Of a stretch of 64,000 nucleotides of DNA, positions 41,323 through 49,873 are shown in pieces. Origin of the DNA: CAYUCJ01 sp049282265 (GTDB lineage Bacteria > Desulfobacterota > DSM-4660 > Desulfatiglandales > Desulfatiglandaceae); the NCBI GenBank assembly GCA_049282265.1, contig JBAPTR010000162.1:68236-132235 (forward strand). Direction: 5' to 3'. Numbering within the stretch: the first letter of the stretch is position 1; each line of letters starts with the position of its first letter. The position numbers were made by a program, and so were the translations under genes. Under the pieces are notes generated by a model. It saw only the letters and a list, made by a program, of their open reading frames with translations. It was not told the origin of the DNA and made no database searches.

Positions 41323-43961
41323 CCAGCCGGGTTCCCTTTCACATATTCTTTCATTTTGTTGAGCTCCATAAGGGCTTCCAAAGGTGTCATCGTAGAGATA
41401 TCTGTTTCCCTGATCCATTCAACAATCCTTTGGTCGCGGCCTCCGAAAAGATTGAGTTGCACCACTTCATGGGGCCCCATTTTTCGGCGAGTCTGCGCCA
41501 GAAGGGGCCTGCCCGCCTCGTCCAGGTCTTCCCCTTCCAGGTTTTCAAGGATTTCCCTGGCCCTTTTCAGGACATTTTCGGGGACACCCGCGATTTTCGC
41601 AACCTGAATGCCGTAGCTTCGACTGGTACCACCAGGCACGAGTTTTCTCAGAAAGATGATCCGTTCGTTCCATTCCTTCACGGCAATATTGAAGTTCTTT
41701 ACCCTGGATTTCGTGGTCACAAGTTCCGTGAGTTCGTGGTAGTGGGTGGCAAAGAGCGTTCTCACGCCCTTTCCATCCCGGTCGTGCAATGCCTCCGCCA
41801 CGGCCCATGCAATGCTCAACCCGTCAAAGGTACTCGTGCCCCTCCCTATCTCATCCAGAATAACGAGACTCCTCGGGGTTGCGTGCCTGAGGATATTGGC
41901 CGTCTCGTTCATTTCCACCATAAAGGTGCTTTGCCCCCTGGTCAAGTCATCGGAAGCCCCCACCCGGGTGAAAATCCGATCTACCAGCCCTATTGAAGCC
42001 CTTGAAGCAGGCACGAAACTCCCCATCTGGGCCATAAGCACGGTGAGGGCAACCTGCCGAAGGATAGTGGATTTTCCCGCCATATTCGGGCCGGTAATGA
42101 TGAGGAGTTCTTGTTCTCTGTCATCCAGGACGATGTCATTAGGGACGAAATCTTCCTCCCTTACGGTCTTCTCAACCACCGGATGCCGCCCGTCCCGGAT
42201 ATCTATGCGCAGGGAATGGTTCACTTCGGGACGCGAATAATGATTCTGTTCAGCAGTTTCCGCAAGCCCGACGATGGCGTCTATTCCAGCTATGAGACCG
42301 GCTGTCTCTTTGATTCTCTTATTTTCTCCGGCGATATCATCACGGACCTTTTCAAAAATCTGGAACTCCATGTTTATGCGCTTGTCTTCTGCGCCGAGGA
42401 CCCTTTCCTCCATGGCCTTGAGATCTTCCGTGATGTAGCGTTCCCCGTTGACGAGCGTCTGTTTCCTGATGTAATTGTCAGGAACGAGGTGCTGATTCAC
42501 TTTTGATATTTCAATATAATAGCCGTAAATCCTGTTATATCCCACCTTGAGACTTGCTATCCCTGTCCGCTTCTTCTCTCTAAGGGCAAAGTCCGAAATC
42601 CAGGTTTTGCCGTCCCGGCTCAAGCTGATCAAACCATCCAATTCCCGACTGTACCCTTCCTTGATAATCCCCCCCTCCCTGATGGATACTGGCGGTTCCT
42701 CGTGGATGGACTCATCAATAAGCTGCGCCACATCTTCCAGTTTGTCAAGGCCTTGCGCCATGTCAGCCAGAAGAAGGCTGGGGGAGGTGCTCAATCTGGC
42801 CTTGATTTCCGGGAGTATCCGGAGCGAAACCTTGAGGGCAAGAAGGTCACGGCCATTGGCCCTGCCCAGGACTACGCGCCCGTTCAACCGCTCCAGGTCA
42901 TAGATCTCCGAGAGGATTTCCCGCAGTTCTTCCCGCAGGACCGGGTCCTCCTTGAGACATGCTACGGCAGCCAGACGTTTCTGTATTTTTTCAAGGTTGA
43001 TCAACGGATAGGCCACCCATTTTTTGAGAAGCCGGCTCCCCATCGGGGTAACGGTGCAGTCCAGGATCTGGATCAGAGATCCTTTTGCGGATCTGCGCCT
43101 CATGGTCTTCAGGAGTTCAAGGTGTGAGCAGGTCGCCTCATCAAGGAACATGTAATCGCCCAGCCTGTAACTGACGATATCCTTCATATGATCGGGGTTC
43201 CCCTTCTGGGTTTCCCGGAGATAGGATACGATGGCACCCGCTGCCGGGATCCCCGCACGCATGTCCTCGCATCCAAAGCCCACCAGCGATTGCACGCCAA
43301 GCTGTTCCTTCAGGATCGCTTCCGCCCTTCCGGGGTCGTATGCATCGGGGTTCAACATCTCCAGCGTGAGATGGGAAAGGGCCTTTTCATCACGAAGCCC
43401 CGTATCCTCCGTGATGAGAACCTCAGCAGGGTCTATCCTTCCCAATTCGTCCAGGAGTTCTTCCAGCCCTCTCACTTCGGTGACCCTGAACTCACCTGTA
43501 GATAGATCTGCATGGGCGAGGCCGAATGTGCCGTTTCCGTCTGAGGCAATAGCTGCCAGATAGAGGTTTTTTTTCTGATCAACTTCCGCCTCGTCCACGA
43601 TGGAACCCGGGGTCACGACGCGAACCACTTCCCTTTTAACGATTCCTTTGCTGGCACCGGGGTCTTCCACCTGATCGCAAATGGCGACCTTCCGGCCGCT
43701 GTCTATCAACCGTGCAATGTAGGATTTTGAGGCGTGGTGGGGGACGCCGCACATGGGCACTTTTTCGCCGTTGTAGGCCCCACGGGCGGTGAGGGTGATG
43801 CCGAGAATTCTGGAGGCGATTTGCGCGTCTTCAAAGAACATTTCATAGAAATCTCCCATTCTGAAAAAAAGGATGGCATCCGGGTACCGGCCCTTAATGC
43901 CCAGGTATTGTCTGAGCATGGGTGTGAGCTGGCCCATCCTATTTTTCACTGTTTCTTTCAT
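41319..43961 (-). CDS. mutS: DNA mismatch repair protein MutS
   Basis: 880 residues from the ATG at 43961; the ATG at 43937 (MGQLTPMLRQYL), just after the upstream gene's TAG, is an equally likely start and gives 872. The mismatch-reading F-x-E element is FYEMF in the N-terminal domain. C-terminal ATPase motifs are GPNMAGKST (Walker A), VILDEIGRGTSTFDG (Walker B) and THYHEL. MutS finds mismatches and recruits MutL; MutL is not in the window. It overlaps the genes on both sides, so it is translated together with LapB and the amidase. Confidence 0.95.
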   Translation of the reverse strand: MKETVKNRMGQLTPMLRQYLGIKGRYPDAILFFRMGDFYEMFFEDAQIASRILGITLTARGAYNGEKVPMCGVPHHASKSYIARLIDSGRKVAICDQVEDPGASKGIVKREVVRVVTPGSIVDEAEVDQKKNLYLAAIASDGNGTFGLAHADLSTGEFRVTEVRGLEELLDELGRIDPAEVLITEDTGLRDEKALSHLTLEMLNPDAYDPGRAEAILKEQLGVQSLVGFGCEDMRAGIPAAGAIVSYLRETQKGNPDHMKDIVSYRLGDYMFLDEATCSHLELLKTMRRRSAKGSLIQILDCTVTPMGSRLLKKWVAYPLINLEKIQKRLAAVACLKEDPVLREELREILSEIYDLERLNGRVVLGRANGRDLLALKVSLRILPEIKARLSTSPSLLLADMAQGLDKLEDVAQLIDESIHEEPPVSIREGGIIKEGYSRELDGLISLSRDGKTWISDFALREKKRTGIASLKVGYNRIYGYYIEISKVNQHLVPDNYIRKQTLVNGERYITEDLKAMEERVLGAEDKRINMEFQIFEKVRDDIAGENKRIKETAGLIAGIDAIVGLAETAEQNHYSRPEVNHSLRIDIRDGRHPVVEKTVREEDFVPNDIVLDDREQELLIITGPNMAGKSTILRQVALTVLMAQMGSFVPASRASIGLVDRIFTRVGASDDLTRGQSTFMVEMNETANILRHATPRSLVILDEIGRGTSTFDGLSIAWAVAEALHDRDGKGVRTLFATHYHELTELVTTKSRVKNFNIAVKEWNERIIFLRKLVPGGTSRSYGIQVAKIAGVPENVLKRAREILENLEGEDLDEAGRPLLAQTRRKMGPHEVVQLNLFGGRDQRIVEWIRETDISTMTPLEALMELNKMKEYVKGNPAG

Positions 43962-45210
43962 CCGGTTCGGGGAACGTGCTTGGGGATGGGAGAATGGCGG
44001 GCACATCTATTTCGGTGGAGTCGGCCAGACCTATGGTATCCCACTTCTTGCATTGGGGACACTGCCACTGCAAATCCACCGGCTCGTATCCACATTGGGA
44101 GCACTGAAATCTCAGATAAGGCATTTGGAGATATTCCAGGAGTTCACGATAGGCATCCAGGGCCTCCTCGTTCCTGTCTTGAGAGAGGAGAATTTCTCCT
44201 TTAAAACGCCTCGCTTCCCAGAAACTCGGGGCAAGTCTCAACGCATTCTCCAACTCCCGGAGCGCCCCTTCCCAATCCATCTCATTATGGAGGTAACGGG
44301 CCAGGGCCAAATAGGTAAAGGCGTCGGGGTGCAGTTCGGCGGACTCCCTGAGAAAGGTCTCCACAGGTTTCAAGTTCCTCATTTTCGCATAGGCCCCTTC
44401 CAGGCGGCGATAGGCAAGAAATGTGAATTTTGGCGCAACTTCTCCGACCTTTTGCCACTGGAGTATGGCCTTTTTGTAGTCCTGTTTCTGAAAATAGAGA
44501 TCCCCAAGGTGCAAGTGGGCGTCAATGCAATCGGGATGGGTCGACAGGGCCTTGATCAAAAAGGACCGTGCTCTTCCGAGTTCCCCCTTTTCTACAGAGG
44601 CCTTTCCACACTCCACCAGATGATGTGCGAGAATGTGGGAATGGCTGCCCTTCGTTAGACGAGCGATCTTTTGCCTGGTACGGTAGGCATTTTCCCAGTC
44701 CTTCAGCTCTTCATATATCTTTTCAATTTCCTCCAGCGTTTCCACATTCGAGGTGTCTTTCTCGGCTACCTTCAGAAAGGTCTCAAGGGCACGGTTCAAA
44801 AAACCGCCTTTGCGATAGTCCACGCCAAGATCGAACAGGGCGCCCAATTTGATCTGCGATTCGATATTCGGTCTTAAAATGATACTCTGCCGAATACGGA
44901 TGGCTCGGCCGATATCTCCCTTGGAGCGGTAAAGGTTCCCCAAGGCCACATAGGTCTCAATGGTCTCCGAGTCCACCTGAACGGACTTGGTGAATTGCTC
45001 GATTGCCTGATCGTGATCATTGCTCAGGATGTACTGAATCCCCTTGAGAAAAGCGGTGTCCCCTTTGACGGAAACCTCCCGGGGACTCTTGTTGTTGACG
45101 CCCTTTTTCCACATCCCGAGCACCAGTCCAAGAGAAAACGCAATGCAAATCCCCAGGGTCAACTCAAGGTTGTCCGGCCCCTGGAACCACTGCCAGAAGG
45201 TTGTCCACAT
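43939..45210 (-). CDS. lapB: LapB/YciM-type TPR protein
   Basis: 423 residues. An N-terminal membrane helix (LTLGICIAFSLGLVLGMW) is followed by about nine TPRs and a C-terminal rubredoxin-like zinc motif FQCSQCGY...WQCPQCKKWDTI, the full LapB architecture. In enterobacteria LapB regulates LPS synthesis by presenting LpxC to the FtsH protease and works with LapA. A small gap separates it from lapA, and it overlaps or abuts mutS. Confidence 0.93.
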   Translation of the reverse strand: MWTTFWQWFQGPDNLELTLGICIAFSLGLVLGMWKKGVNNKSPREVSVKGDTAFLKGIQYILSNDHDQAIEQFTKSVQVDSETIETYVALGNLYRSKGDIGRAIRIRQSIILRPNIESQIKLGALFDLGVDYRKGGFLNRALETFLKVAEKDTSNVETLEEIEKIYEELKDWENAYRTRQKIARLTKGSHSHILAHHLVECGKASVEKGELGRARSFLIKALSTHPDCIDAHLHLGDLYFQKQDYKKAILQWQKVGEVAPKFTFLAYRRLEGAYAKMRNLKPVETFLRESAELHPDAFTYLALARYLHNEMDWEGALRELENALRLAPSFWEARRFKGEILLSQDRNEEALDAYRELLEYLQMPYLRFQCSQCGYEPVDLQWQCPQCKKWDTIGLADSTEIDVPAILPSPSTFPEPDERNSEK

Positions 45211-45252
45211 GTTTCAATGGCTCCTGTCCATAAGACTCATCGCAACGGTCGC

Positions 45253-45600
45253 CTATTCCACATCCTGCTCTCCTCCCGATCTCATCTCTTCCGCAGTAAC
45301 CGGGAGATTCCGAAGGGACTGAAGTTCCTGATCCTTTCCCCTGGACTCCTTCATGAGCATTCTGATCTCCTTTTTCAAACGGAAGCGTTCCGTTATCCCG
45401 TAAAACCCTGTAAAAACAACACCGAGCAAAAAGGCGATGATAACGACCAGGTAGAGCGACATGGGCGGGGTCTCGTGGTTGAAGAAAAGCAGGTTCAACC
45501 TGAAGTTCACCTGGGATGCCATCACACTGTAGTTCTGAACCGCTACGGTAATAATCAGAAGTACAAACAGGATGACCAGCACTACCCTTACATGTTTCAT
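45253..45600 (-). CDS. lapA: LapA-family (DUF1049) membrane protein
   Basis: 115 residues with two membrane helices (VVLVILFVLLIITVAV and SLYLVVIIAFLLGVVFTGFYG) and a charged coiled-coil tail, the LapA layout. It overlaps the HIT gene by ATGA and precedes lapB, so the pair should work in lipopolysaccharide assembly or its control. Confidence 0.88.
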   Translation of the reverse strand: MKHVRVVLVILFVLLIITVAVQNYSVMASQVNFRLNLLFFNHETPPMSLYLVVIIAFLLGVVFTGFYGITERFRLKKEIRMLMKESRGKDQELQSLRNLPVTAEEMRSGGEQDVE

Positions 45601-46106
45601 ATGTCACCTCCACTATACCTTTTAATATTTTGAAACAACGGAAGTAATTTTCCATATGTTTCTTGAATATGTTCGGGAATAACCCGTACGGCTCCCACCA
45701 CGGTCATATAGTTCGTGTCACCATTCCACCGGGGAACGATGTGGAAATGCATGTGTTCTTCCACGCCGGCCCCTGCTGCCCTTCCAAGGTTCAAGCCCAC
45801 ATTGAATCCTTCAGGGTTCATCACTTTTTTCAAAACACCGATGGACATCCTGACCAGGTCGAGGAGATCAAGCATCTCCTCTTTTGAGAGGGACTCAAGA
45901 CCGGACACATGACTCACGGGAGCAACAAGCAGGTGGCCGTTGTTGTACGGATATTTGTTCATAATGACCATGCTCAACGAACCAAGATACAGAATGAGAC
46001 GCTCCTCATCCTTCCCCCTGTCGTCTCCGGGGCAAAAAATGCAGGGGCCGGCCTTCTCATCCGACAAGATATATTCCATTCTCCAGGGAGCCCAAAGTAC
46101 CGTCAT
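45597..46106 (-). CDS. HIT-family nucleotide hydrolase/transferase
   Basis: 169 residues. The histidine triad EEHMHFHIVPRW is near residue 110; a Zn-type FCPGDD is near residue 24, as in AP4A phosphorylase-like HIT proteins. It is expected to cleave dinucleoside polyphosphates or related nucleotides. It lies eight bases after the metallophosphoesterase and overlaps lapA by four bases. Confidence 0.92.
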   Translation of the reverse strand: MTVLWAPWRMEYILSDEKAGPCIFCPGDDRGKDEERLILYLGSLSMVIMNKYPYNNGHLLVAPVSHVSGLESLSKEEMLDLLDLVRMSIGVLKKVMNPEGFNVGLNLGRAAGAGVEEHMHFHIVPRWNGDTNYMTVVGAVRVIPEHIQETYGKLLPLFQNIKRYSGGDI

Positions 46107-46114
46107 GGTTTTCC

Positions 46115-46597
46115 TTACAAAGGAATAATACGGCCCGTAATCGTTTCGCCCAATTCCAAGACACCGATACTGTGTATACCTGAGGATGCATAACCGGTTG
46201 CGGTCCCGGGATTGAAATAAAGTATGCCGTCCCGGAGATGATTGACTGCGATGTGGGAATGGCCGTAGATAATGACATCCACGTCCGTAAACTCCGATAC
46301 GATGCGATCTTCAAGCCCTGCGGATGGTCCCCACCCGTGAACCAATCCCACCCGGAATGCGCCCAATTCCAGGACGGATTTTCCCGGCAGGCGCCTCTGG
46401 ACCTCAAAAGGGTCCATGTTGCCGCGGACGGCGTGCAGTTCCTTTTGACCCAGGAAATCGAGGACATCCTCGGAAACGACGTCACCCGCATGCAAAACAA
46501 GGTCTTTGTCGGCCAGGTACTCCTCGAAAATACATTCAAATTCCCTGGATACCTTCTGGAGGTGGGTATCTGATAGGATACCGATCTTGATGTTCAT
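46115..46597 (-). CDS. YfcE/MJ0936-family metallophosphoesterase
   Basis: 160 residues with the complete dimetal set: LSDTH (D-x-H), HAGD, VRGNMD (G-N), LVHGWG and YGHSH. Family members are phosphodiesterases acting on artificial diesters and, for some, cAMP-type substrates; the natural substrate is unknown. It is the first gene of the six-gene run that ends with the amidase. Confidence 0.92.
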   Translation of the reverse strand: MNIKIGILSDTHLQKVSREFECIFEEYLADKDLVLHAGDVVSEDVLDFLGQKELHAVRGNMDPFEVQRRLPGKSVLELGAFRVGLVHGWGPSAGLEDRIVSEFTDVDVIIYGHSHIAVNHLRDGILYFNPGTATGYASSGIHSIGVLELGETITGRIIPL

Positions 46598-46908
46598 TCT
46601 TGATAACTCTTCCTGTCTTCAAAATGCATGGCGAACGCATTCCCTCCCGAAAAAGGCGAGAGCGCTCGTTCAGCGAGTGCATATTATTGAGATAGGAGTA
46701 TAACAGTACGAGGAAAAAAGACAACCCATATATTGATGACTTGGCAATCAGTCATCATCGTGCCCATGTACGGGCCTAAACAAAGAGTCCTGAGGGCTGG
46801 ACTTTTATGGTTCCAATATGATTGAGGGAATGGTGAAAAGAAGGTATCGGAAGATGAGACTGAAGTGTGCTTCAGCCGGATGAACCGGGACTACCTTCAG
46901 CCCGAAAG
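46598..46908. other. Spacer upstream of the metallophosphoesterase-LapAB-MutS run
   Basis: 311 bases with no gene. It contains repeat copy 2 (46735-46776). The minus-strand promoter for the run should be here; I see no clear hexamers. GCGAGAGCGCTCGTTCAGCGAGTGC near 46662 has partial symmetry. Confidence 0.45.
46735..46776 (+). repeat. Two-hairpin repeat, copy 2
   Basis: GATGACT-TGGCAATC-AGTCATC is a perfect 7-bp hairpin, followed by CATCGTGCCCATGTACGGGCC in which GCCC/GGGC forms a second. Shares ATGACTT-N9-TCATCATCGTGCCCATG with 38354-38394. Confidence 0.55.
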
Positions 46909-47400
46909 TCACTGAGTCTGCTGCCGCTTTCTTGACATCCCTTTTTCAATTTCATCAGGCTGTCCGAAATAGATACAGTGGGCCAGACACACATTATCGG
47001 CGCAGGCGGGCTCAAGCCCCCGGTCCACCCTGTGATAGCACAGGTTGCATTTCTGTGCCACCCCCCGGTCATTGTCGAAGGCGATGGCCTGGTGGGGGCA
47101 TGCGTCCATACAAAGACCGCATCCAGTACATGCTTTTTCATCCAGGATGACGATACCGTCGTCTCTCTTGACAATCGCCTCTTCGGGACAGGCCTCCACA
47201 CACTCCGGTTCATCGCAATGGCGGCAGGTATTCACCCGATAGACAAAATTCAGTCTATCGCCCGCCATCCTGGGGCCATCTTCGGAGACATGGATCAGTC
47301 TGATTCCCTCGGGTGCGTGGTTTTCCTGCTTGCAGGCAACCTCACAGGCCTTGCAACCCCAGCAGGATTCATGGTCTATGATCAGTGCAAATCGGTCCAT
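46909..47400 (-). CDS. Four-cluster ferredoxin subunit (DmsB/PhsB-like)
   Basis: 163 residues from the ATG at 47400, which has AAGGAAAGG upstream; ATG 47415, overlapping the stop of the preceding gene, would add five residues. Cysteine motifs are CWGCKACEVACKQ, CRHCDEPECVEACP, CTGCGLCMDACP and CNLCYHRVDRG...CADNVCLAHC. It is the electron-transfer partner of the molybdopterin enzyme encoded immediately upstream. No membrane anchor subunit (DmsC/NrfD type) follows, so electrons probably go to a soluble carrier. Confidence 0.9.
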   Translation of the reverse strand: MDRFALIIDHESCWGCKACEVACKQENHAPEGIRLIHVSEDGPRMAGDRLNFVYRVNTCRHCDEPECVEACPEEAIVKRDDGIVILDEKACTGCGLCMDACPHQAIAFDNDRGVAQKCNLCYHRVDRGLEPACADNVCLAHCIYFGQPDEIEKGMSRKRQQTQ

Positions 47401-47411
47401 GCCCCTTTCCT

Positions 47412-49562
47412 TCATGAGCGCTTCTCCGGAGAGATCCTGCAAAGCAGTGTTCTGACATGGGTCGCCCCCATGGCGGGATCGCAGGCCTCGTAGGCATTGT
47501 CCGTAAGCATGTTGATGTTGGATTCATCCCAACCATGGCCGGGATCTTTTTTCTCCGGAAACCACCAGCCATGTTCCGCCGAGACGATTCTCGGATCCAT
47601 GCCCGCAAAGAATTTGGCCCTCTGCCTGACCCGGGCCCGGGGAGATTCAATGATGACCCACTCCCCTTCCCTGATACCCTCTTTTTTCGCAGCATCCGGA
47701 TGAATCTCCACCACCGGATCCCGATGGAGTTCCCGCAGCCAGGAAACCTGGCGGTTCTCCGAGTGAAAAAAGCCGGGTAATCGTCTCCCCGTGATCAGGA
47801 TATACGGAAATTTCCGGTAAAGCTCAGGAGTACTGTAGGGACTTTCGGGTGGTTCCCGGTACCGCGGAAGAGGATCGTATCCCATACCTTCCAAAACAGT
47901 CGAATAGATTTCGAATTTTCGGGTCGGCGTAGAAAATCCCCTGGTCTCATACTTCCGGTAGAGTACGTCTCCCCGGATATAGTCCCTCTTCTTGAAATCC
48001 TGCCAGGTGATCCCTATCGGCTCCAGTATCCAGTCCAGGGCCTGCTCGAAATTGTCCCACCAATGTTCTCCTTGTCCCACCCGATGCGCAAGATCATTGA
48101 GCATCTCATGATCGGAACGGCATTCTCCCACCTGGATCACCTTTCTCCGGGGCAGGATGTAGCCGTGCCGTTTCCAGAAGTCTCCAATATAATCCATCTC
48201 GAGCCAGGTGGCGGCGGGAAGGACAATATCGGCCATCTCAGCGGTGGGGGTCATAAAGAAGTCAGCGACGGCCATGAATTCCACTTTTTTCAGGGCCCGG
48301 TAAACCTCCGCGGCATTGCCTCTCGTCATGAGGGGATTGGAACTGATAAAAAAAAGGGCCTTTACCGGGTAGGGTTTTTCTTCCAGTATGGCGTCCCAGA
48401 CGCATTTGGGATTGATGATTGCGAATTGGCCGGCCAAGCGAAAACGTTCCCCACCCAGGCGCTTTTCCCGTTGGATGCCCGGGAGCATCCTGTGTGCCCC
48501 GAAGTGCCCGACATTTCGGATTCCGGGAGGTTTGAAGAGCACCTGCCCACCGGGCCTGTCAATGTTTCCCGTGATTCCCATGAGGAACATGAGGAGCCGG
48601 TCGTTATCGGCACAATTGATCTGCTGTTCAATGGCCACACCCCACTGAATGGCCGCCGGCTTGCTGGTCGCGAAAAGCCGGGCCGCTTCCCGTATTTTTG
48701 CCGCAGGGACCCAGGTGATTTCTTCCACCTTGTCCAGAGGGTACTCTTCCACCCTTCGCACAAAAGGCTCCCAGCCGTGAACATGATTCTCCACGAACTC
48801 CCTGTCATACAGCCCTTCTTCAATGATCACCTGGAGCATGCCCAGGGCCAGGGCCGCATCGGTGCCAGGCCTGAGAGGGAGCCACACATCGGCGCGCGCT
48901 GCGATTCTGGTCAGCCTCGGGTCAACGGCGATCAGCTTTGCCCCGGCATCCAGCGCCCTTGAAAAAGGCTCACCCTTATAACAGTCCGGGTTACTGATCA
49001 CCAGGTTGTTGCCCCAGACCATGATGCATCGGGGATTGTTTTCATAGTCAACGATGGGATTTGTGCCGCAGGTGAGGATGCTGGTTGCGATGCGGGGGCC
49101 ATAGCAGAAGTGACCCGCGGTGAGCACATTGGGTGTGCCGAAAAGGTTGGCAAACCGGTAGATGACCGCCTCGTTTTCCCTCCCCGTGCCGTACCCCAGA
49201 ACAACAGTTTCCGCTCCAAAAGCCTCCCTGTAATTGAGCAGCCTGTCTGCAATGGCATCCAGTGCCTCATCCCAGGATATGCGTTCCCATCGGCCGCTTC
49301 CTTTGGGTCCTGATCGCTTCACGGGATAGGTCAACCGGTCCGGGTGATATGCCAGTTGGGCGGACGCCAACCCCTTGCTGCAAAGGGTCCCGTGATTGAT
49401 GGGGCAGTCAGGGTCCCCGGCAATCTTCTCCACCCTCCCGTTTCTTGTATAGACCAGGACGCCACAGCCTCCATGGCACATGCGACAATGGCTTTTGACT
49501 ACTGCATCGTACCCATAGACCTCCATCTCTCTTTCGACATTGGCATATTGAAATTCAGCCAT
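47412..49562 (-). CDS. Molybdopterin oxidoreductase, DMSO reductase superfamily
   Basis: 716 residues, without Tat signal, hence cytoplasmic. The N-terminal [4Fe-4S] motif is C26-x2-C29-x3-C33-x27-C61. The residue placed to bind the metal appears to be C153 in GHFCYGPR, as in nitrate/thiosulfate/polysulfide or tungsten-type groups rather than Ser. The pterin-binding blocks (VWGNNLVISNPD, WLPLRPGTDAALALG, C-terminal AEHGWWFPE) follow. The substrate cannot be told; candidates are thiosulfate or polysulfide reduction, hydroxylation or hydration chemistry. GGGAGGAG lies ahead of the ATG. The ferredoxin subunit overlaps or abuts downstream. Confidence 0.9.
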   Translation of the reverse strand: MAEFQYANVEREMEVYGYDAVVKSHCRMCHGGCGVLVYTRNGRVEKIAGDPDCPINHGTLCSKGLASAQLAYHPDRLTYPVKRSGPKGSGRWERISWDEALDAIADRLLNYREAFGAETVVLGYGTGRENEAVIYRFANLFGTPNVLTAGHFCYGPRIATSILTCGTNPIVDYENNPRCIMVWGNNLVISNPDCYKGEPFSRALDAGAKLIAVDPRLTRIAARADVWLPLRPGTDAALALGMLQVIIEEGLYDREFVENHVHGWEPFVRRVEEYPLDKVEEITWVPAAKIREAARLFATSKPAAIQWGVAIEQQINCADNDRLLMFLMGITGNIDRPGGQVLFKPPGIRNVGHFGAHRMLPGIQREKRLGGERFRLAGQFAIINPKCVWDAILEEKPYPVKALFFISSNPLMTRGNAAEVYRALKKVEFMAVADFFMTPTAEMADIVLPAATWLEMDYIGDFWKRHGYILPRRKVIQVGECRSDHEMLNDLAHRVGQGEHWWDNFEQALDWILEPIGITWQDFKKRDYIRGDVLYRKYETRGFSTPTRKFEIYSTVLEGMGYDPLPRYREPPESPYSTPELYRKFPYILITGRRLPGFFHSENRQVSWLRELHRDPVVEIHPDAAKKEGIREGEWVIIESPRARVRQRAKFFAGMDPRIVSAEHGWWFPEKKDPGHGWDESNINMLTDNAYEACDPAMGATHVRTLLCRISPEKRS

Positions 49563-49615
49563 GTTATTTCCACTCCTCCCTCAAAAAAGAGGAACACATC
49601 TTGGACCACCCGTTT

Positions 49616-49798
49616 TCAAATCCCTCTTCCATGTTGTCCAACAAGGCCTCCATCAGCCAGAAAAGGAAGCTTTTCCTTCCTGCGGATATAAGGTCTGCTG
49701 AATCTCATGACCTCTTTTTTCGGCCCCGCTACCTGTCCGGAAACCATCTTAGGCGCATCAGGATAAGATAATTTTGCCAGTTCTTTTTCGGAAATCAT
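49616..49798 (-). CDS. Small hypothetical protein (60 aa)
   Basis: The ATG follows AGAAGG by seven bases. The sequence is hydrophilic (MISEKELAKLSYPDAPKMV, later RFSRPYIRRKEKLPFL) with no recognised family. It lies between the TRAP transporter genes and the molybdopterin gene on the same strand, 53 bases ahead of the latter. Reading-frame length alone is weak support; the ribosome-binding site raises it. Confidence 0.5.
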   Translation of the reverse strand: MISEKELAKLSYPDAPKMVSGQVAGPKKEVMRFSRPYIRRKEKLPFLADGGLVGQHGRGI

Positions 49799-49873
49799 CA
49801 GTCAACCTTCTTTTGTTAATTATTGATCAGGTTTAAAAAATCTCCACCCTGATTGGGGGGCTCAAGGAGCCGA

